64,000 bases of DNA, from assembly GCF_022179405.1 (NCBI RefSeq), contig NZ_BPQT01000040.1, positions 1 to 64,000 on the forward strand. Reading direction: 5' to 3'. This DNA is from Methylobacterium marchantiae. Lineage in GTDB: Bacteria; Pseudomonadota; Alphaproteobacteria; Rhizobiales; Beijerinckiaceae. Within the stretch, counting starts at the first letter, position 1. The number at the start of each line of letters is the position of its first letter. Below the pieces are notes generated by a model. It ran no database searches and was not told the origin of the DNA. It worked only from the letters and a program-made list of their open reading frames with translations. The position numbers were made by a program, and so were the translations under genes. This document shows, in pieces, positions 1-7,877 of this stretch.

Positions 1-130
1 CGCTCAAATGCGATAGCCCTGCCGCCGCAGCCGTGGCCGGTTGACCCCTCCGGTCCAACCCCCTATTGCGAGCCACGCTTGATGCGACAGGCGTCCCGCC
101 CCCATGTCGGGACCGCCATTCCGTGAGAGC

Positions 131-206
131 GAGCGCGTAGCTCAGCTGGTAGAGCAACGGACTTTTAATCTGTAGGTCCTGGGTTCGAGTCCCAGCGCGC
201 TCACCA
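131..206 (+). tRNA. tRNA-Lys (anticodon TTT)
   Basis: A full cloverleaf folds by eye. The acceptor stem GAGCGCG pairs with CGCGCTC, the D-arm GCTC pairs with GAGC, the anticodon stem ACGGA/TCTGT encloses the loop CTTTTAA with anticodon TTT at 164-166, and the T-arm CTGGG/CCCAG carries TTCGAGT. The discriminator A and CCA end (203-206) are encoded. The roughly 240 bases that follow, up to the IS3 element, hold no convincing gene. I see no second copy of the tRNA 3' end in the window, so there is no evidence here for an island inserted at this tRNA. Confidence 0.97.
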
Positions 207-466
207 TTGTTTTAGATCGACCAGTCAATGACTTAGCGGGCTTTTTCATGCCTATGGGGGAGCCGTAGCGTGTTGCGGTAGCGCGCAACAGGCCTCCATG
301 TTTTACAATGGCGCACGACCTGCCGTCGGATGCTCCGTGCAACACAAATCGAACACGAAACGTCTCCGCCTCGCCGAAAGCGACAGGTGGCTTACCCCCA
401 ATCGGCGACCCAAGTTCGAAGTTAGTGCATCGTTGGTTGGAGTTGACCCCTTTTGTGGTCCACGGC

Positions 467-1295
467 CTATGCAAGTTCTCGGGCTATGACAGCTTGGTCG
501 GCGAAGACTCGGGGCGTCAAGCCGCCCAAGGCCATGTGAGGTCGATCTTCGTTGTCGTTGCGTTTCCGTTCCTTGATGCGCCAGTGACAGGAACCGCGAG
601 ACGTTCAGGCGCTCCGTCCGTAGGCGGCCGTTGAGCGACTCGACATAGGCGTTGTCGGTCGGCTTGACCGGTCGGGAAAAGTCAATCTCGACCCCGTTCA
701 GGTAGGCCCACTGGTCGCGCATGCGCCCGGCGAACTCCGGTCCGTTATCGACCCGCAGGCTCTTGGACCGATCTCGCAGCCGGACCAAGGCGTCCAGAGC
801 CTCGGTCACCTGGAAGGCGCGAAAGTTGGCTCTCGGTGTGAGCGAGAGCGCCTCTCGCGTGTGGCAATCGACGATCGTCAGGATCCGGAACGGAAGTTCG
901 TCAAACGCGCAGTCGGACATGAAGTCCATGGCCCAGACCTCATTGGGTCCACCGATCGCCGTTCGCCCCTGGCGGTAGCGCCAGGCACGTTTGCGCTTGG
1001 GCAGCTTGGACCGAATCGACAGCCCCTCATCCCAGTAGATCCGGTAGGCGCGCTTATGGTTCACCTCCCAGCCCTCCCGTCGCAACAGGATGTGCAGCCG
1101 CCGGTAGCCGTAGCGAACCCGTGCGGCAGCCAACTTCTTCAAACGCATCCGCAGCGCGACCTGAGGGTCCGAGCGCTTCCTGTAGCGCTGGGACGAACGG
1201 CCGAAGCCGGTAGCCAGACAGGCCCGACGCTCGCTGATGCCGTAGGCCACCTGCAGGTGACCGGCGACCTCACGACGAGCGGCGGGCCTCACCAC
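467..1295 (-). pseudogene. IS3-family transposase orfB, frameshifted near its C-terminus
   Basis: This is the DDE integrase-type half of an IS3 transposase, normally made as an OrfAB fusion by -1 frameshifting. Visible parts are an N-terminal HTH-like segment, then the catalytic triad in MDFMSD, DNGPEF and YVESLNG. After the residues SRFLSL the expected family tail (WR-I-x ... RPHMALGGLTPRVFADQA) is found one frame away, so a small deletion near 582-586 has broken the gene. The native frame would end at the TAG at 467-469, while the shifted frame runs on to 303. The family tail is usually needed, so the element is probably inactive unless another copy supplies transposase. Start GTG 1295 overlaps orfA. 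Confidence 0.85.
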
Positions 1296-1564
1296 TTTCC
1301 TTTGAGTACGTCCTGGAGCATGGAGCGGTCCAGCGTCAGGTCGGCGACCAGCCGTTTCAGCTTGCTGTTCTCGTCTTCCAGCTGCTTAAGCCGTCGGATC
1401 TCCGCCACCCCCATTCCGACGAACTGCTTTTTCGAGCGATAAAAGGTCAGCTCAGAGACGCCCATCTTCCGGCAGACCTCGTCCACCGTGGCGCTATTCT
1501 CAGCCTGCCGCAGGGCAAAAGCGATCTGCTCGTTCGTGAAGCGTTTGCGGGGCATGGCATTCAC
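1289..1564 (-). CDS. IS3-family transposase orfA
   Basis: A 91-residue protein with the helix-turn-helix start typical of IS407-group OrfA (MPRKRFTNEQIAFALRQAE) and a leucine-zipper-like C-terminal half (EDENSKLKRLVADL) used for multimerisation. It would bind the element's ends and be fused to OrfB by a -1 frameshift in the overlap at 1289-1295, where the A/G-rich run AAAGGAAAG precedes the stop. It appears intact. A good Shine-Dalgarno (gaagGAGGgtga) sits just upstream of the ATG. Confidence 0.9.
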   Translation of the reverse strand: MNAMPRKRFTNEQIAFALRQAENSATVDEVCRKMGVSELTFYRSKKQFVGMGVAEIRRLKQLEDENSKLKRLVADLTLDRSMLQDVLKGKW

Positions 1565-1698
1565 CCTCCTTCAGGGTTCAGGATGCCCGAAAAACTTACG
1601 CTCAGCGCGGACCAGTTTGGTGGGTCAGGGTCATAGTCTGCTTTCGGCAGAGTAGTTGAAGAAGCAGACGATGGAAAATCTGGTTTCGTCCAAATTTT

Positions 1699-2952
1699 CT
1701 ATGTTGGATGAGCGGCAATTCCGTTGATCCCGATGCCGAGCCTCTCGGGACCACGCAGGGACGCGCCGGGCCTGTAGGGTGGAGGGTCGACCATGAGCCG
1801 AGGCGCGACGAGGCGGCGGCAGAGGGCCACCAAGGCGATCTCGGCCTCGATCCGCGCGAGCGGAGCGCCCATGCAGTAGTGCAGCCCGCCGCCGAAGCCG
1901 AAATGCTGGATGTCCTCCCGATCCGGGTCGAAGCGGTCCGGATCGACGAACCGGACGGGGTCGCGGTTCGCCGCGGCGAAGAGCAGGATGACCGGCGCGC
2001 CCTTGCGGATGGTGTGCCCCGCGATCTCGATGGCACCCAGCGCCTTGCGGGTCCGGAAGTGCACGGGCGGCTCGTAGCGGAGCAGTTCCTCAATGACGCG
2101 TGGCGCCCGCTCTGGATCGGCGCGCAGCCGGTCCAGTTCCAGGGGGTGGCGCAGCAGGGTCAGCATGCCGTTGGTGATGAGGTTCACGGTCGTCTCGTGG
2201 CCCGCCACCAGCAGCAGGATCGCCGTCGAGATGAGGTCGAAATCCCCCATCACCGCTTGGCCACGCGGGCCCGGCGCTGCGAGTGCGCTGAGCATGTCGG
2301 AGGCCGGATGTCGGCGCTTCTCGCGGATCAAGGCGCGCATGTAGCCGGAGATCGCATCGAAGGCGGCGACCGTCCTGTGCCGGCTCGCCTGGTCGTGACG
2401 AGCATCGGGCTCGAGGGCGGTAGCGAGTTGCGTCGCCCAGATCTGGAACTGCGGCTCGTCCGCCTCGGGGACTCCGAGCATGTCGCAGATCACCGCGACG
2501 GGCAGCGGGTAGGACAGATCCTCCACGAGGCAGACTTCGTCGCGTCCCCGGCAGGCATCGATGAGAGTGTCCACGTCGCGGACGACGCGCTGCTTCAGCG
2601 CCTGCACCCGCGCCACTGTGAATTCCCGCATGACGACGCTGCGCAGGATGTCGTGATCGGGCGGGTCGCGGAAGATCAGCGGGCGGTGCGCCGTGGCGAT
2701 GCGGTCCTTGATCGGATTGAGGAGCCAGTCCTTCAGGAGGTTGCCGGTGCGGGGGCGATGGGACGGCGGCAGATCCTCGGAGCTGAGGCGCGGATCGAAG
2801 ATCAGGCTGCGGATCGCCGCATGGGTGCTCACCACGATGCTGCCGTCGCGCTGAGGCGAGACCGGATTCTCGCGCAGCCGCGCGTAGATCGGATAGGGAT
2901 CGGCCCGGTTGGCCGGGTCCAGCACCTCGGAAAACAGCGTGTCGTCAGCCAT
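1699..2952 (-). CDS. Cytochrome P450 (class I, bacterial CYP)
   Basis: A 417-residue soluble P450 monooxygenase, which would insert one oxygen atom into an unknown organic substrate using electrons from the ferredoxin and reductase encoded upstream. The I-helix oxygen-activation motif AGHETT is at about 250-255, the K-helix ExxR at 289-292 (EELLR), and the heme-binding loop FGFGGGLHYCMG has its thiolate ligand at Cys360. All are intact and the length is normal. Its ATG overlaps the end of the reductase gene by 8 bases, so the two are translationally coupled. It is the last gene of the run and its 3' side abuts the IS3 element. Bacterial P450s of this length often act on fatty acids, terpenoids or polyketides; the sequence does not tell which. 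Confidence 0.95.
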   Translation of the reverse strand: MADDTLFSEVLDPANRADPYPIYARLRENPVSPQRDGSIVVSTHAAIRSLIFDPRLSSEDLPPSHRPRTGNLLKDWLLNPIKDRIATAHRPLIFRDPPDHDILRSVVMREFTVARVQALKQRVVRDVDTLIDACRGRDEVCLVEDLSYPLPVAVICDMLGVPEADEPQFQIWATQLATALEPDARHDQASRHRTVAAFDAISGYMRALIREKRRHPASDMLSALAAPGPRGQAVMGDFDLISTAILLLVAGHETTVNLITNGMLTLLRHPLELDRLRADPERAPRVIEELLRYEPPVHFRTRKALGAIEIAGHTIRKGAPVILLFAAANRDPVRFVDPDRFDPDREDIQHFGFGGGLHYCMGAPLARIEAEIALVALCRRLVAPRLMVDPPPYRPGASLRGPERLGIGINGIAAHPT

Positions 2953-4264
2953 GGCGGGCCTCGTCGGATCGGTGAGCGGGACGCGGCGGCGGGAAGCCTG
3001 GCGCCGTGGTCACGAATAGACCCTGGTCGCTCGCCTCGCGGATCGGTGGGTAGGGGCTGCCGGCCATGATCGCCTCGGCATAGGCCGGCAGCCAGCGGGC
3101 CTGGTCGAACGATACGGCGGCGATGCTGCGGCCGGCACGGCCGTAGACGGCTAGGAAGCGTCGAGACGCGCGCGAGCCCTGTACGATGGCGACCGAATCC
3201 GCGCCCTCGCTCAGGCCCACGGCCTTGATGTTGATCCCGAACTGGCTCGACCAGAACGCCGGGAGATGGTCGTAGCTGTGCTGGTCGTCGGCCGGCGCCA
3301 GCATGTTGCGCGCCGCATGCGCGCCCTGCGCGACCGCATTGCCCCAATGCTCCACCGAGAACAGCCGCCCGCCGTAGAGGGCGATAGGCCAGCGTGCCAC
3401 GTCGCCCGCCGCGTAGATGTCGCCGGTCGCCGTCCCGTCGCTGGCGACGGCGCGGCAGGCCCCGTCGCAGGTCACCCCGCCGGCATCCGCCATCAGGCCC
3501 GCATCACGCAGCCAGTCCGTGGCCCGGGTCGCGCCGAGCGCCACGATGACGAGGTCGGCCTCGATGGTACGCCCGTCTGCGAGATCGGCGCGAACCACGC
3601 GGCCCGACGCATCGCCCTCGAAGCGGAGCACCTGTGCGCCCGGATGAAACGCAACGCCGGAATCCTTCAGGCATTCGGCGATCACGCCGCCGATCCAGGT
3701 GCCGAGAGAGCGGGCGAGCGGCGTCGGATTGGGATCGACCAGGGTGACCGGCAGGCCGAGAGCGCGGCAGCAGGAGGCCGCCTCGCAGCCGATCAGGCCG
3801 GCGCCGACGATGAGGACGCGGCGCGGGCCTCGAGCCAGCGCTGCGCGCAGCCGCGCGGCATCGTCCCGGCCACGCAGGGTAAAGATGTTGGCGAGCGCGC
3901 CGCCCGACGCGGCCGGCCAGGGGCGCGCCTGAGCCCCCGTGGCGATGAGCAGCTTTTCGTAGGCGAGCACCGCCCCGTCGGCGAGGCGGATGTTGCGCGC
4001 GACGCGGTCGAGACCTACCGCCGCGTGGCCCAACCGCCAATCCGCGTCCAGGGTCACGAGCAGCGGCAGCTCCGTCGAGTCTGGCGCCAATTCGCCGGAC
4101 AGGACGTGCTTCGACAGCGGGGGGCGATCATAGGGGCGGTGCGGCTCGTCGCCGATGAGGGTGAGCCGGCCCGCATAGCCGTTTCGGCGGAGGGCCTCCG
4201 CCCCGCGAAGGCCGGCCAGCGACGCGCCGACGACGACGATGCCGACATCCGCGGCGGCGCTCAC
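2945..4264 (-). CDS. FAD-dependent ferredoxin reductase
   Basis: A flavoprotein of about 439 residues that would pass electrons from NAD(P)H to the adjacent ferredoxin for the P450. The N-terminus has a Rossmann FAD motif (VVVGASLAG, about 10-18), a second dinucleotide motif around VLIVGAGLIGCEAA for NAD(P), and the late FAD motif IYAAGDVA. This is the putidaredoxin/rubredoxin-reductase layout. I chose the GTG start at 4264 because it overlaps the ferredoxin stop as GTGA; a longer reading upstream only translates the ferredoxin gene out of frame. The stop overlaps the P450 start. Confidence 0.93.
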   Translation of the reverse strand: MSAAADVGIVVVGASLAGLRGAEALRRNGYAGRLTLIGDEPHRPYDRPPLSKHVLSGELAPDSTELPLLVTLDADWRLGHAAVGLDRVARNIRLADGAVLAYEKLLIATGAQARPWPAASGGALANIFTLRGRDDAARLRAALARGPRRVLIVGAGLIGCEAASCCRALGLPVTLVDPNPTPLARSLGTWIGGVIAECLKDSGVAFHPGAQVLRFEGDASGRVVRADLADGRTIEADLVIVALGATRATDWLRDAGLMADAGGVTCDGACRAVASDGTATGDIYAAGDVARWPIALYGGRLFSVEHWGNAVAQGAHAARNMLAPADDQHSYDHLPAFWSSQFGINIKAVGLSEGADSVAIVQGSRASRRFLAVYGRAGRSIAAVSFDQARWLPAYAEAIMAGSPYPPIREASDQGLFVTTAPGFPPPRPAHRSDEARHG

Positions 4265-4509
4265 GGCGTCTCTCCCGAATCGGCCTGCAGGCTGATGGCG
4301 CAGACGGGGCAGGCCTGGACGGCCCGCTCGATCTCGCCCCGTCGGGCGCGGGGCGGCGCGGGGTCGTAGAACAGGATCTCGTGTCCCCGGACCTCGAAGG
4401 CGCCAGGCGCCGCGTAGCAGCACTGCGCGTAGCCCTGGCATCGGTTGAGATCGACCACGACACGCAGGGGAGTGGTCCTGCTCGAAACGGTCTCGGTGGA
4501 GTGAGTCAC
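4261..4509 (-). CDS. Small [3Fe-4S]-type ferredoxin
   Basis: An 82-residue ferredoxin of the kind that partners bacterial P450s. Cysteines at 24 and 30 (RCQGYAQC) and at 67 followed by proline (ACPVC) give the C-x5-C...CP pattern of a single 3Fe-4S cluster; Cys31 and Cys70 are extra cysteines and might support a 4Fe-4S form instead. It sits directly before the reductase with a GTGA overlap and 20 bases after the small membrane protein gene, giving a complete ferredoxin / reductase / P450 electron chain. Confidence 0.93.
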   Translation of the reverse strand: MTHSTETVSSRTTPLRVVVDLNRCQGYAQCCYAAPGAFEVRGHEILFYDPAPPRARRGEIERAVQACPVCAISLQADSGETP

Positions 4510-4528
4510 GACAATGCCTCGTTGATCA

Positions 4529-4729
4529 TCAGATGCCGAGGAACGGATCGTCGCGGTCGTCCGCCTGCGGCATCAGGTTGGCGACGGATCTCATGGGCAG
4601 GCCGGTCGTCGCGGCGAGCACGAGCGTGGCGGCGAGCGCGATCATCCCGGCCGTTCGTGCCCTGGCGTCGTGCGGGCGATCTCGGACCGATGCGATCCGG
4701 GGCCGGCCGGAGATCGATATCGCGGTCAT
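4529..4729 (-). CDS. Small single-pass membrane protein, unknown
   Basis: I do not recognise this 66-residue protein. It has a basic N-terminal half (about 1-27, rich in Arg), one hydrophobic helix at about 28-46 (AGMIALAATLVLAATTG), and a short acidic tail ending DDRDDPFLGI. The reason to believe it is real is position: its ATG overlaps the stop of the glycosyltransferase gene as ATGA, and its end lies only 20 bases before the ferredoxin start, so it fits exactly into the operon. It might anchor the P450 chain or the glycosyltransferase at the membrane, but that is inference. Confidence 0.6.
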   Translation of the reverse strand: MTAISISGRPRIASVRDRPHDARARTAGMIALAATLVLAATTGLPMRSVANLMPQADDRDDPFLGI

Positions 4730-6015
4730 GCGGCGATCCCCCGGACGATCGGCCCGCTCCGAAATACGTCGTCGATTCCGGCGAGAACGCCCCGACCCGA
4801 ATCCAGTCCCGCGAAGGCCCGCGCGAGGGACGCGGCCCGCGCTCGGAAGTGGGGTTGCCCGAGCACCGTATCGATCGCCTCGCGGAGTGCGCGGGCCGTC
4901 GGATTATTGGTCGCGAGGTTCAGGCCCGCCCCCGACCAGCCGATGCGCGCGCCGATCTCCGCCTTGTCCTCGGTCAGCCCCGCCGAGACGATGGGCACCC
5001 CGGCTGCAAGCGCCTGCGAGACGCTGCCGTATCCCCCGTTCGTGACGAGGAGTGCCACGTCCGGCAGCATCGCATCGAACGGAAGGAACGGCGCGACCCG
5101 GGCATTGCCGGGCAGAGGCTCGCTCAAGGCGTCGACCGGGCGTCCCCCCGTAGTCGCAACCACCAAAAGGTCGTCGCGATCCGCCAGCGCTGCCAGCGCC
5201 GGCTCGATCAGTTCGCCGAAATCGGCGTTGGCCAGCGTGCCCTGGGTGACCAGTACGACGGGCTTGGTCACGTCGCGCGTGCGCCACCAATCGGGCGGCG
5301 GCACCTCGGCCTTCGGCGTCGGCAGCAGGCCGATGAAGCGGAGATTGGGCGGCAGCGTTCCGTAATTGTACTCGAATGCGGGCACGGTCGGCTGCAGGAA
5401 CAGGTCAGGGAGAATGGCGATGGAATGCGGGAGCGACGCCGGCAGGGGCGGCAGGCCGAGGCGCGCCAGTTGCGCATCCGCATGGGCACGCACGGGGTCG
5501 ACGAAGGCGGCGTCCATGCCGGCCTTCAGCAACGCGTAATGAGCCCGCTCGTCCGCGTTCCGGGCCGGCGGCAGGCCGAGGCCGACCGGCGCATCGTCGG
5601 GCCTGTCGAGGAACAGGAAGCTGACGTTCAGGACGACGATGGGCGGACGCGGCCGGGAACCGAGCAGCAGGGGCAGCACGCCGAGGAACAGGCTTCCGGC
5701 GACGATCACGTCGGGCCGTTCCTCCTCGACGAGCCGGCTCAGGGCTTCGGCCTGAACCGGGATCGGGTCGATGAAGCGCCGCGCGAACTCACGCCGGTAG
5801 CGCTCGGGCCCCACGGGCAGGCTGGTCTCGCGGTATTCCGCGGCATGGCCATCGTCGATGGGCGCGAAGCGCAGGCCCGCGGCCTCGATCTTGTCGCGGA
5901 ACCCCTCTGCGGTGGTCATGACGACGCTGTCCCCGCGTGCGGTGAGAAGCCGGCCGACGGCGAGGAGCGGATTGACGTGGCCTGTGAGGGCCGTGGCGGC
6001 GATCAGTACCTTCAT
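4726..6015 (-). CDS. UDP-glycosyltransferase, MGT/UGT-like (GT1)
   Basis: A 429-residue GT-B fold glycosyltransferase that would move a sugar from a nucleotide donor to a hydrophobic acceptor. The N-terminus reads MKVLIAATALTGHVNPLL, the acceptor-domain hallmark GHVNP. The C-terminal donor site has LVTNGGYGSVSQALAAGVP and then a D-x-E-like stretch (LTEDKAEIG), as in macrolide, sterol and carotenoid glycosyltransferases. Start ATG 6015 is preceded by GAGGAC; longer reading frames upstream lack the fold. There is a 116-base gap from the patatin gene, and a degenerate sigma-F-like promoter lies in it. The acceptor is unknown; a lipid, or a carotenoid made more polar by the P450, would fit the neighbours. 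Confidence 0.9.
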   Translation of the reverse strand: MKVLIAATALTGHVNPLLAVGRLLTARGDSVVMTTAEGFRDKIEAAGLRFAPIDDGHAAEYRETSLPVGPERYRREFARRFIDPIPVQAEALSRLVEEERPDVIVAGSLFLGVLPLLLGSRPRPPIVVLNVSFLFLDRPDDAPVGLGLPPARNADERAHYALLKAGMDAAFVDPVRAHADAQLARLGLPPLPASLPHSIAILPDLFLQPTVPAFEYNYGTLPPNLRFIGLLPTPKAEVPPPDWWRTRDVTKPVVLVTQGTLANADFGELIEPALAALADRDDLLVVATTGGRPVDALSEPLPGNARVAPFLPFDAMLPDVALLVTNGGYGSVSQALAAGVPIVSAGLTEDKAEIGARIGWSGAGLNLATNNPTARALREAIDTVLGQPHFRARAASLARAFAGLDSGRGVLAGIDDVFRSGPIVRGIAA

Positions 6016-6054
6016 GGCGGTACGTCCTCGATGCGTCGGTTGCGATGCAAGGCA

Positions 6055-6080
6055 ATCGCTGCGGCGCACCCGAGAGTTAC
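6055..6080 (-). promoter_or_regulatory. Possible degenerate sigma-F promoter ahead of glycosyltransferase
   Basis: On the minus strand GTAACT (6080-6075) is followed by 16 bases and CGAT (6058-6055). This differs by one base in each element from GTAACC-N16-CGAA, found perfectly at four other places in or near 15/16 spacing. It lies in the only real gap of the operon, about 40 bases before the glycosyltransferase ATG, where an internal promoter would be expected. Weak but well placed. Confidence 0.4.
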
Positions 6081-6131
6081 ATGGGGGATCTCCGATCGGG
6101 TGCGCCTGCGCACCGGGCTTCCCGGGCCGTC

Positions 6132-7877
6132 TCATGGCCGATGCGAGCCGTCGCCCTCGGTCCATGCCCGCAACCGGCCATCGGCGATGGCCTCCCGGGT
6201 GTGGCGGTAGCCGATCCCGGCGATGGCCTCGAAGCTCGCCCAGGCCCGCAGGTCGATGCCGGCCAGCGGCGGCTTGAGCAGGGCGGCGGCGTGGCCCACC
6301 GCCATCATCGATTGCGCGTCGCTCGACACCGTCGCCGCCCGTAGCAGCAGGGGCGCGATGCCCGGCATGGCATAGGGGACACCGAGCATCCGCCGGATCA
6401 TGCGGCCGCGCCAGGAGCGCGCCGGCATGTCGCCGAAGGCGCGGTCGCTGCCGACATCGATGGCGAGCACCGGCCCCCGCTCCAGGCCGGCCATCACGTC
6501 GGCGGGCAGGTTGTTCATCATCCCGCCGTCCACCAGGACGCCCTCCTCGGTGCAGACCGGCGGGAGCAGGCCCGGAATCGCGATGCTGGCGCGCAACGCT
6601 CCCGGCAAGTCGCCGGAGCGATGGACCATCGCCGAGCCCGTCGTCAGGTTCGAGGAGACGCAGAGGAAGGGGAGCCAGAGGTCCTCGATCCGGGCGCCGC
6701 CGAACCACGCGGCGAGGCCCGCATCGACCTTCGCCCCGCGGGTCAGTGCGTGATAGGGCAGCGTGTAGTCATTGAGGGGATTGTGGCCGACGAAGAAATC
6801 GACGGTCCGTGTGCGGATGCGGTCGATGCCGAGATCCATGGCGAGGCTCGCCGCGACCACCGCACCCATGCTGGTGCCGCCGACGAAGTCCGGGGCGTAG
6901 CCGGCCTCCTCCAGGGCCTGCAGTACGCCGAGATGGGCAAGGCCGCGCGCGCCGCCGCCGCCGAGGACGAGGCCCAGGGCCGAGCCGCTCGCCAGGCGCG
7001 CCAGACGACCGAGATCTTTCGCATTTCCGGCACGGACCGGAATGCGCAGGGCGGCGGGTAAGGCAGCGACATCTGGGTGAAGCGGGCGGGGCAGAACCGC
7101 ATCCGCGTCCTGAGGGACGGCGAAATCCATGCGGATCCAGTCCGACCGCAGGGTCCCGAGCCAGGCGGCGGCCCCGGGTCGCGGTGGCCGGCCGGGCTCG
7201 GCCAGCAATAGGACATGGTCCGCGTGGCGCAGGCACAGCCGGCACCACGGGCAACCGACTTCGTGGGCAACGAAGATCGTGCGGGTGTGGGCGGTCTCGT
7301 AGGCGTGAAACCACGCCTCGTCGGCCCCGTCCGGCCAGCGCGTGAGGCATCCCGTCTTGCCTGTCATCGTATCGTCGAAGGCGCGGGCCAGGGCATGCCC
7401 GAAGGCGGCCGCGTCGAGCCCCTCGGTGACGGCGAGCACGGCGACGCTGCACGGCGTGTGGCGGACCGTCTCCTCCGTCTGGGTGGCGCGCATGCGCTCG
7501 GTGAGCAGCCGGGCGAAATAGAGCAGCATCCGTGGATGATGCTCGATCACCTCCTCGAAATCCGCGCGGGTCAGCCGCAGCAGACGGGAATCGCGCAGGG
7601 CCGTGGCCGTGGCGGACCGAGGTGCCGGCGACAGCAGCGCCATCTCGCCGAAACTTTCGGGCGGGCGCAGGCGGGCGATCCGGCGCGGCGAGCCCCTGGT
7701 GGCATCGGCCGAGATCCCGATGGCACCGGAGACCAGGGTGTAGAGCGCATCCCCGGCTTCGCCCTGCACGAACAGCTTGCTCCCGCCCGCCACGGCCACC
7801 GGGACCATGCGCGCGCGCACCGCGGCGACGGCTTCCGCGTCCAACCCGTCGAGGAACGGGATCTCTGGTCCCGTCAC
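6132..7877 (-). CDS. Patatin-like phospholipase with cyclic-nucleotide-binding domain (NTE-like)
   Basis: A 581-residue protein. Residues about 8-125 form a cNMP-binding (Crp-type) domain (GEAGDALYTLVSGAIGIS, then ESFGEMALLSPAPRSATATA, the phosphate-binding cassette region). A linker with several cysteines follows (CPWCRLC, about 209-215). From about 300 comes a patatin domain with oxyanion loop GGGGARGLAH, nucleophile elbow GTSMG (Ser336) and DGG (Asp450), so the Ser-Asp dyad is complete. It should hydrolyse acyl esters of membrane lipids, perhaps under nucleotide control, like eukaryotic neuropathy target esterase. GTG start 7877 overlaps the DUF3095 stop as GTGA, so the two are coupled. 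Confidence 0.93.
   Translation of the reverse strand: MTGPEIPFLDGLDAEAVAAVRARMVPVAVAGGSKLFVQGEAGDALYTLVSGAIGISADATRGSPRRIARLRPPESFGEMALLSPAPRSATATALRDSRLLRLTRADFEEVIEHHPRMLLYFARLLTERMRATQTEETVRHTPCSVAVLAVTEGLDAAAFGHALARAFDDTMTGKTGCLTRWPDGADEAWFHAYETAHTRTIFVAHEVGCPWCRLCLRHADHVLLLAEPGRPPRPGAAAWLGTLRSDWIRMDFAVPQDADAVLPRPLHPDVAALPAALRIPVRAGNAKDLGRLARLASGSALGLVLGGGGARGLAHLGVLQALEEAGYAPDFVGGTSMGAVVAASLAMDLGIDRIRTRTVDFFVGHNPLNDYTLPYHALTRGAKVDAGLAAWFGGARIEDLWLPFLCVSSNLTTGSAMVHRSGDLPGALRASIAIPGLLPPVCTEEGVLVDGGMMNNLPADVMAGLERGPVLAIDVGSDRAFGDMPARSWRGRMIRRMLGVPYAMPGIAPLLLRAATVSSDAQSMMAVGHAAALLKPPLAGIDLRAWASFEAIAGIGYRHTREAIADGRLRAWTEGDGSHRP

Larger units (their letters stand above)
444..1627 (-). mobile_element. 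IS3-family insertion sequence (IS407-like group)
   Basis: About 1.18 kb holding overlapping orfA and orfB on the minus strand, the size and layout of IS3 elements. The outer ends read TGACCCC on the left and TGACCCA on the right strand, followed by related sequence ending in GTGGTCC and CTGGTCC about 15 to 20 bases in, so these are likely imperfect terminal inverted repeats. The exact outer base is uncertain and I see no clear target duplication (flanks gagt and gggt). It lies immediately downstream of the P450 operon and may have replaced its terminator. Confidence 0.75.

Noticed and set aside
142-474. A 110-residue minus-strand frame across the tRNA-Lys
   Set aside because: It reads antisense through the tRNA (the tail LGLEPRTYRLK is the usual tRNA-shadow phrase) and has no ribosome site.
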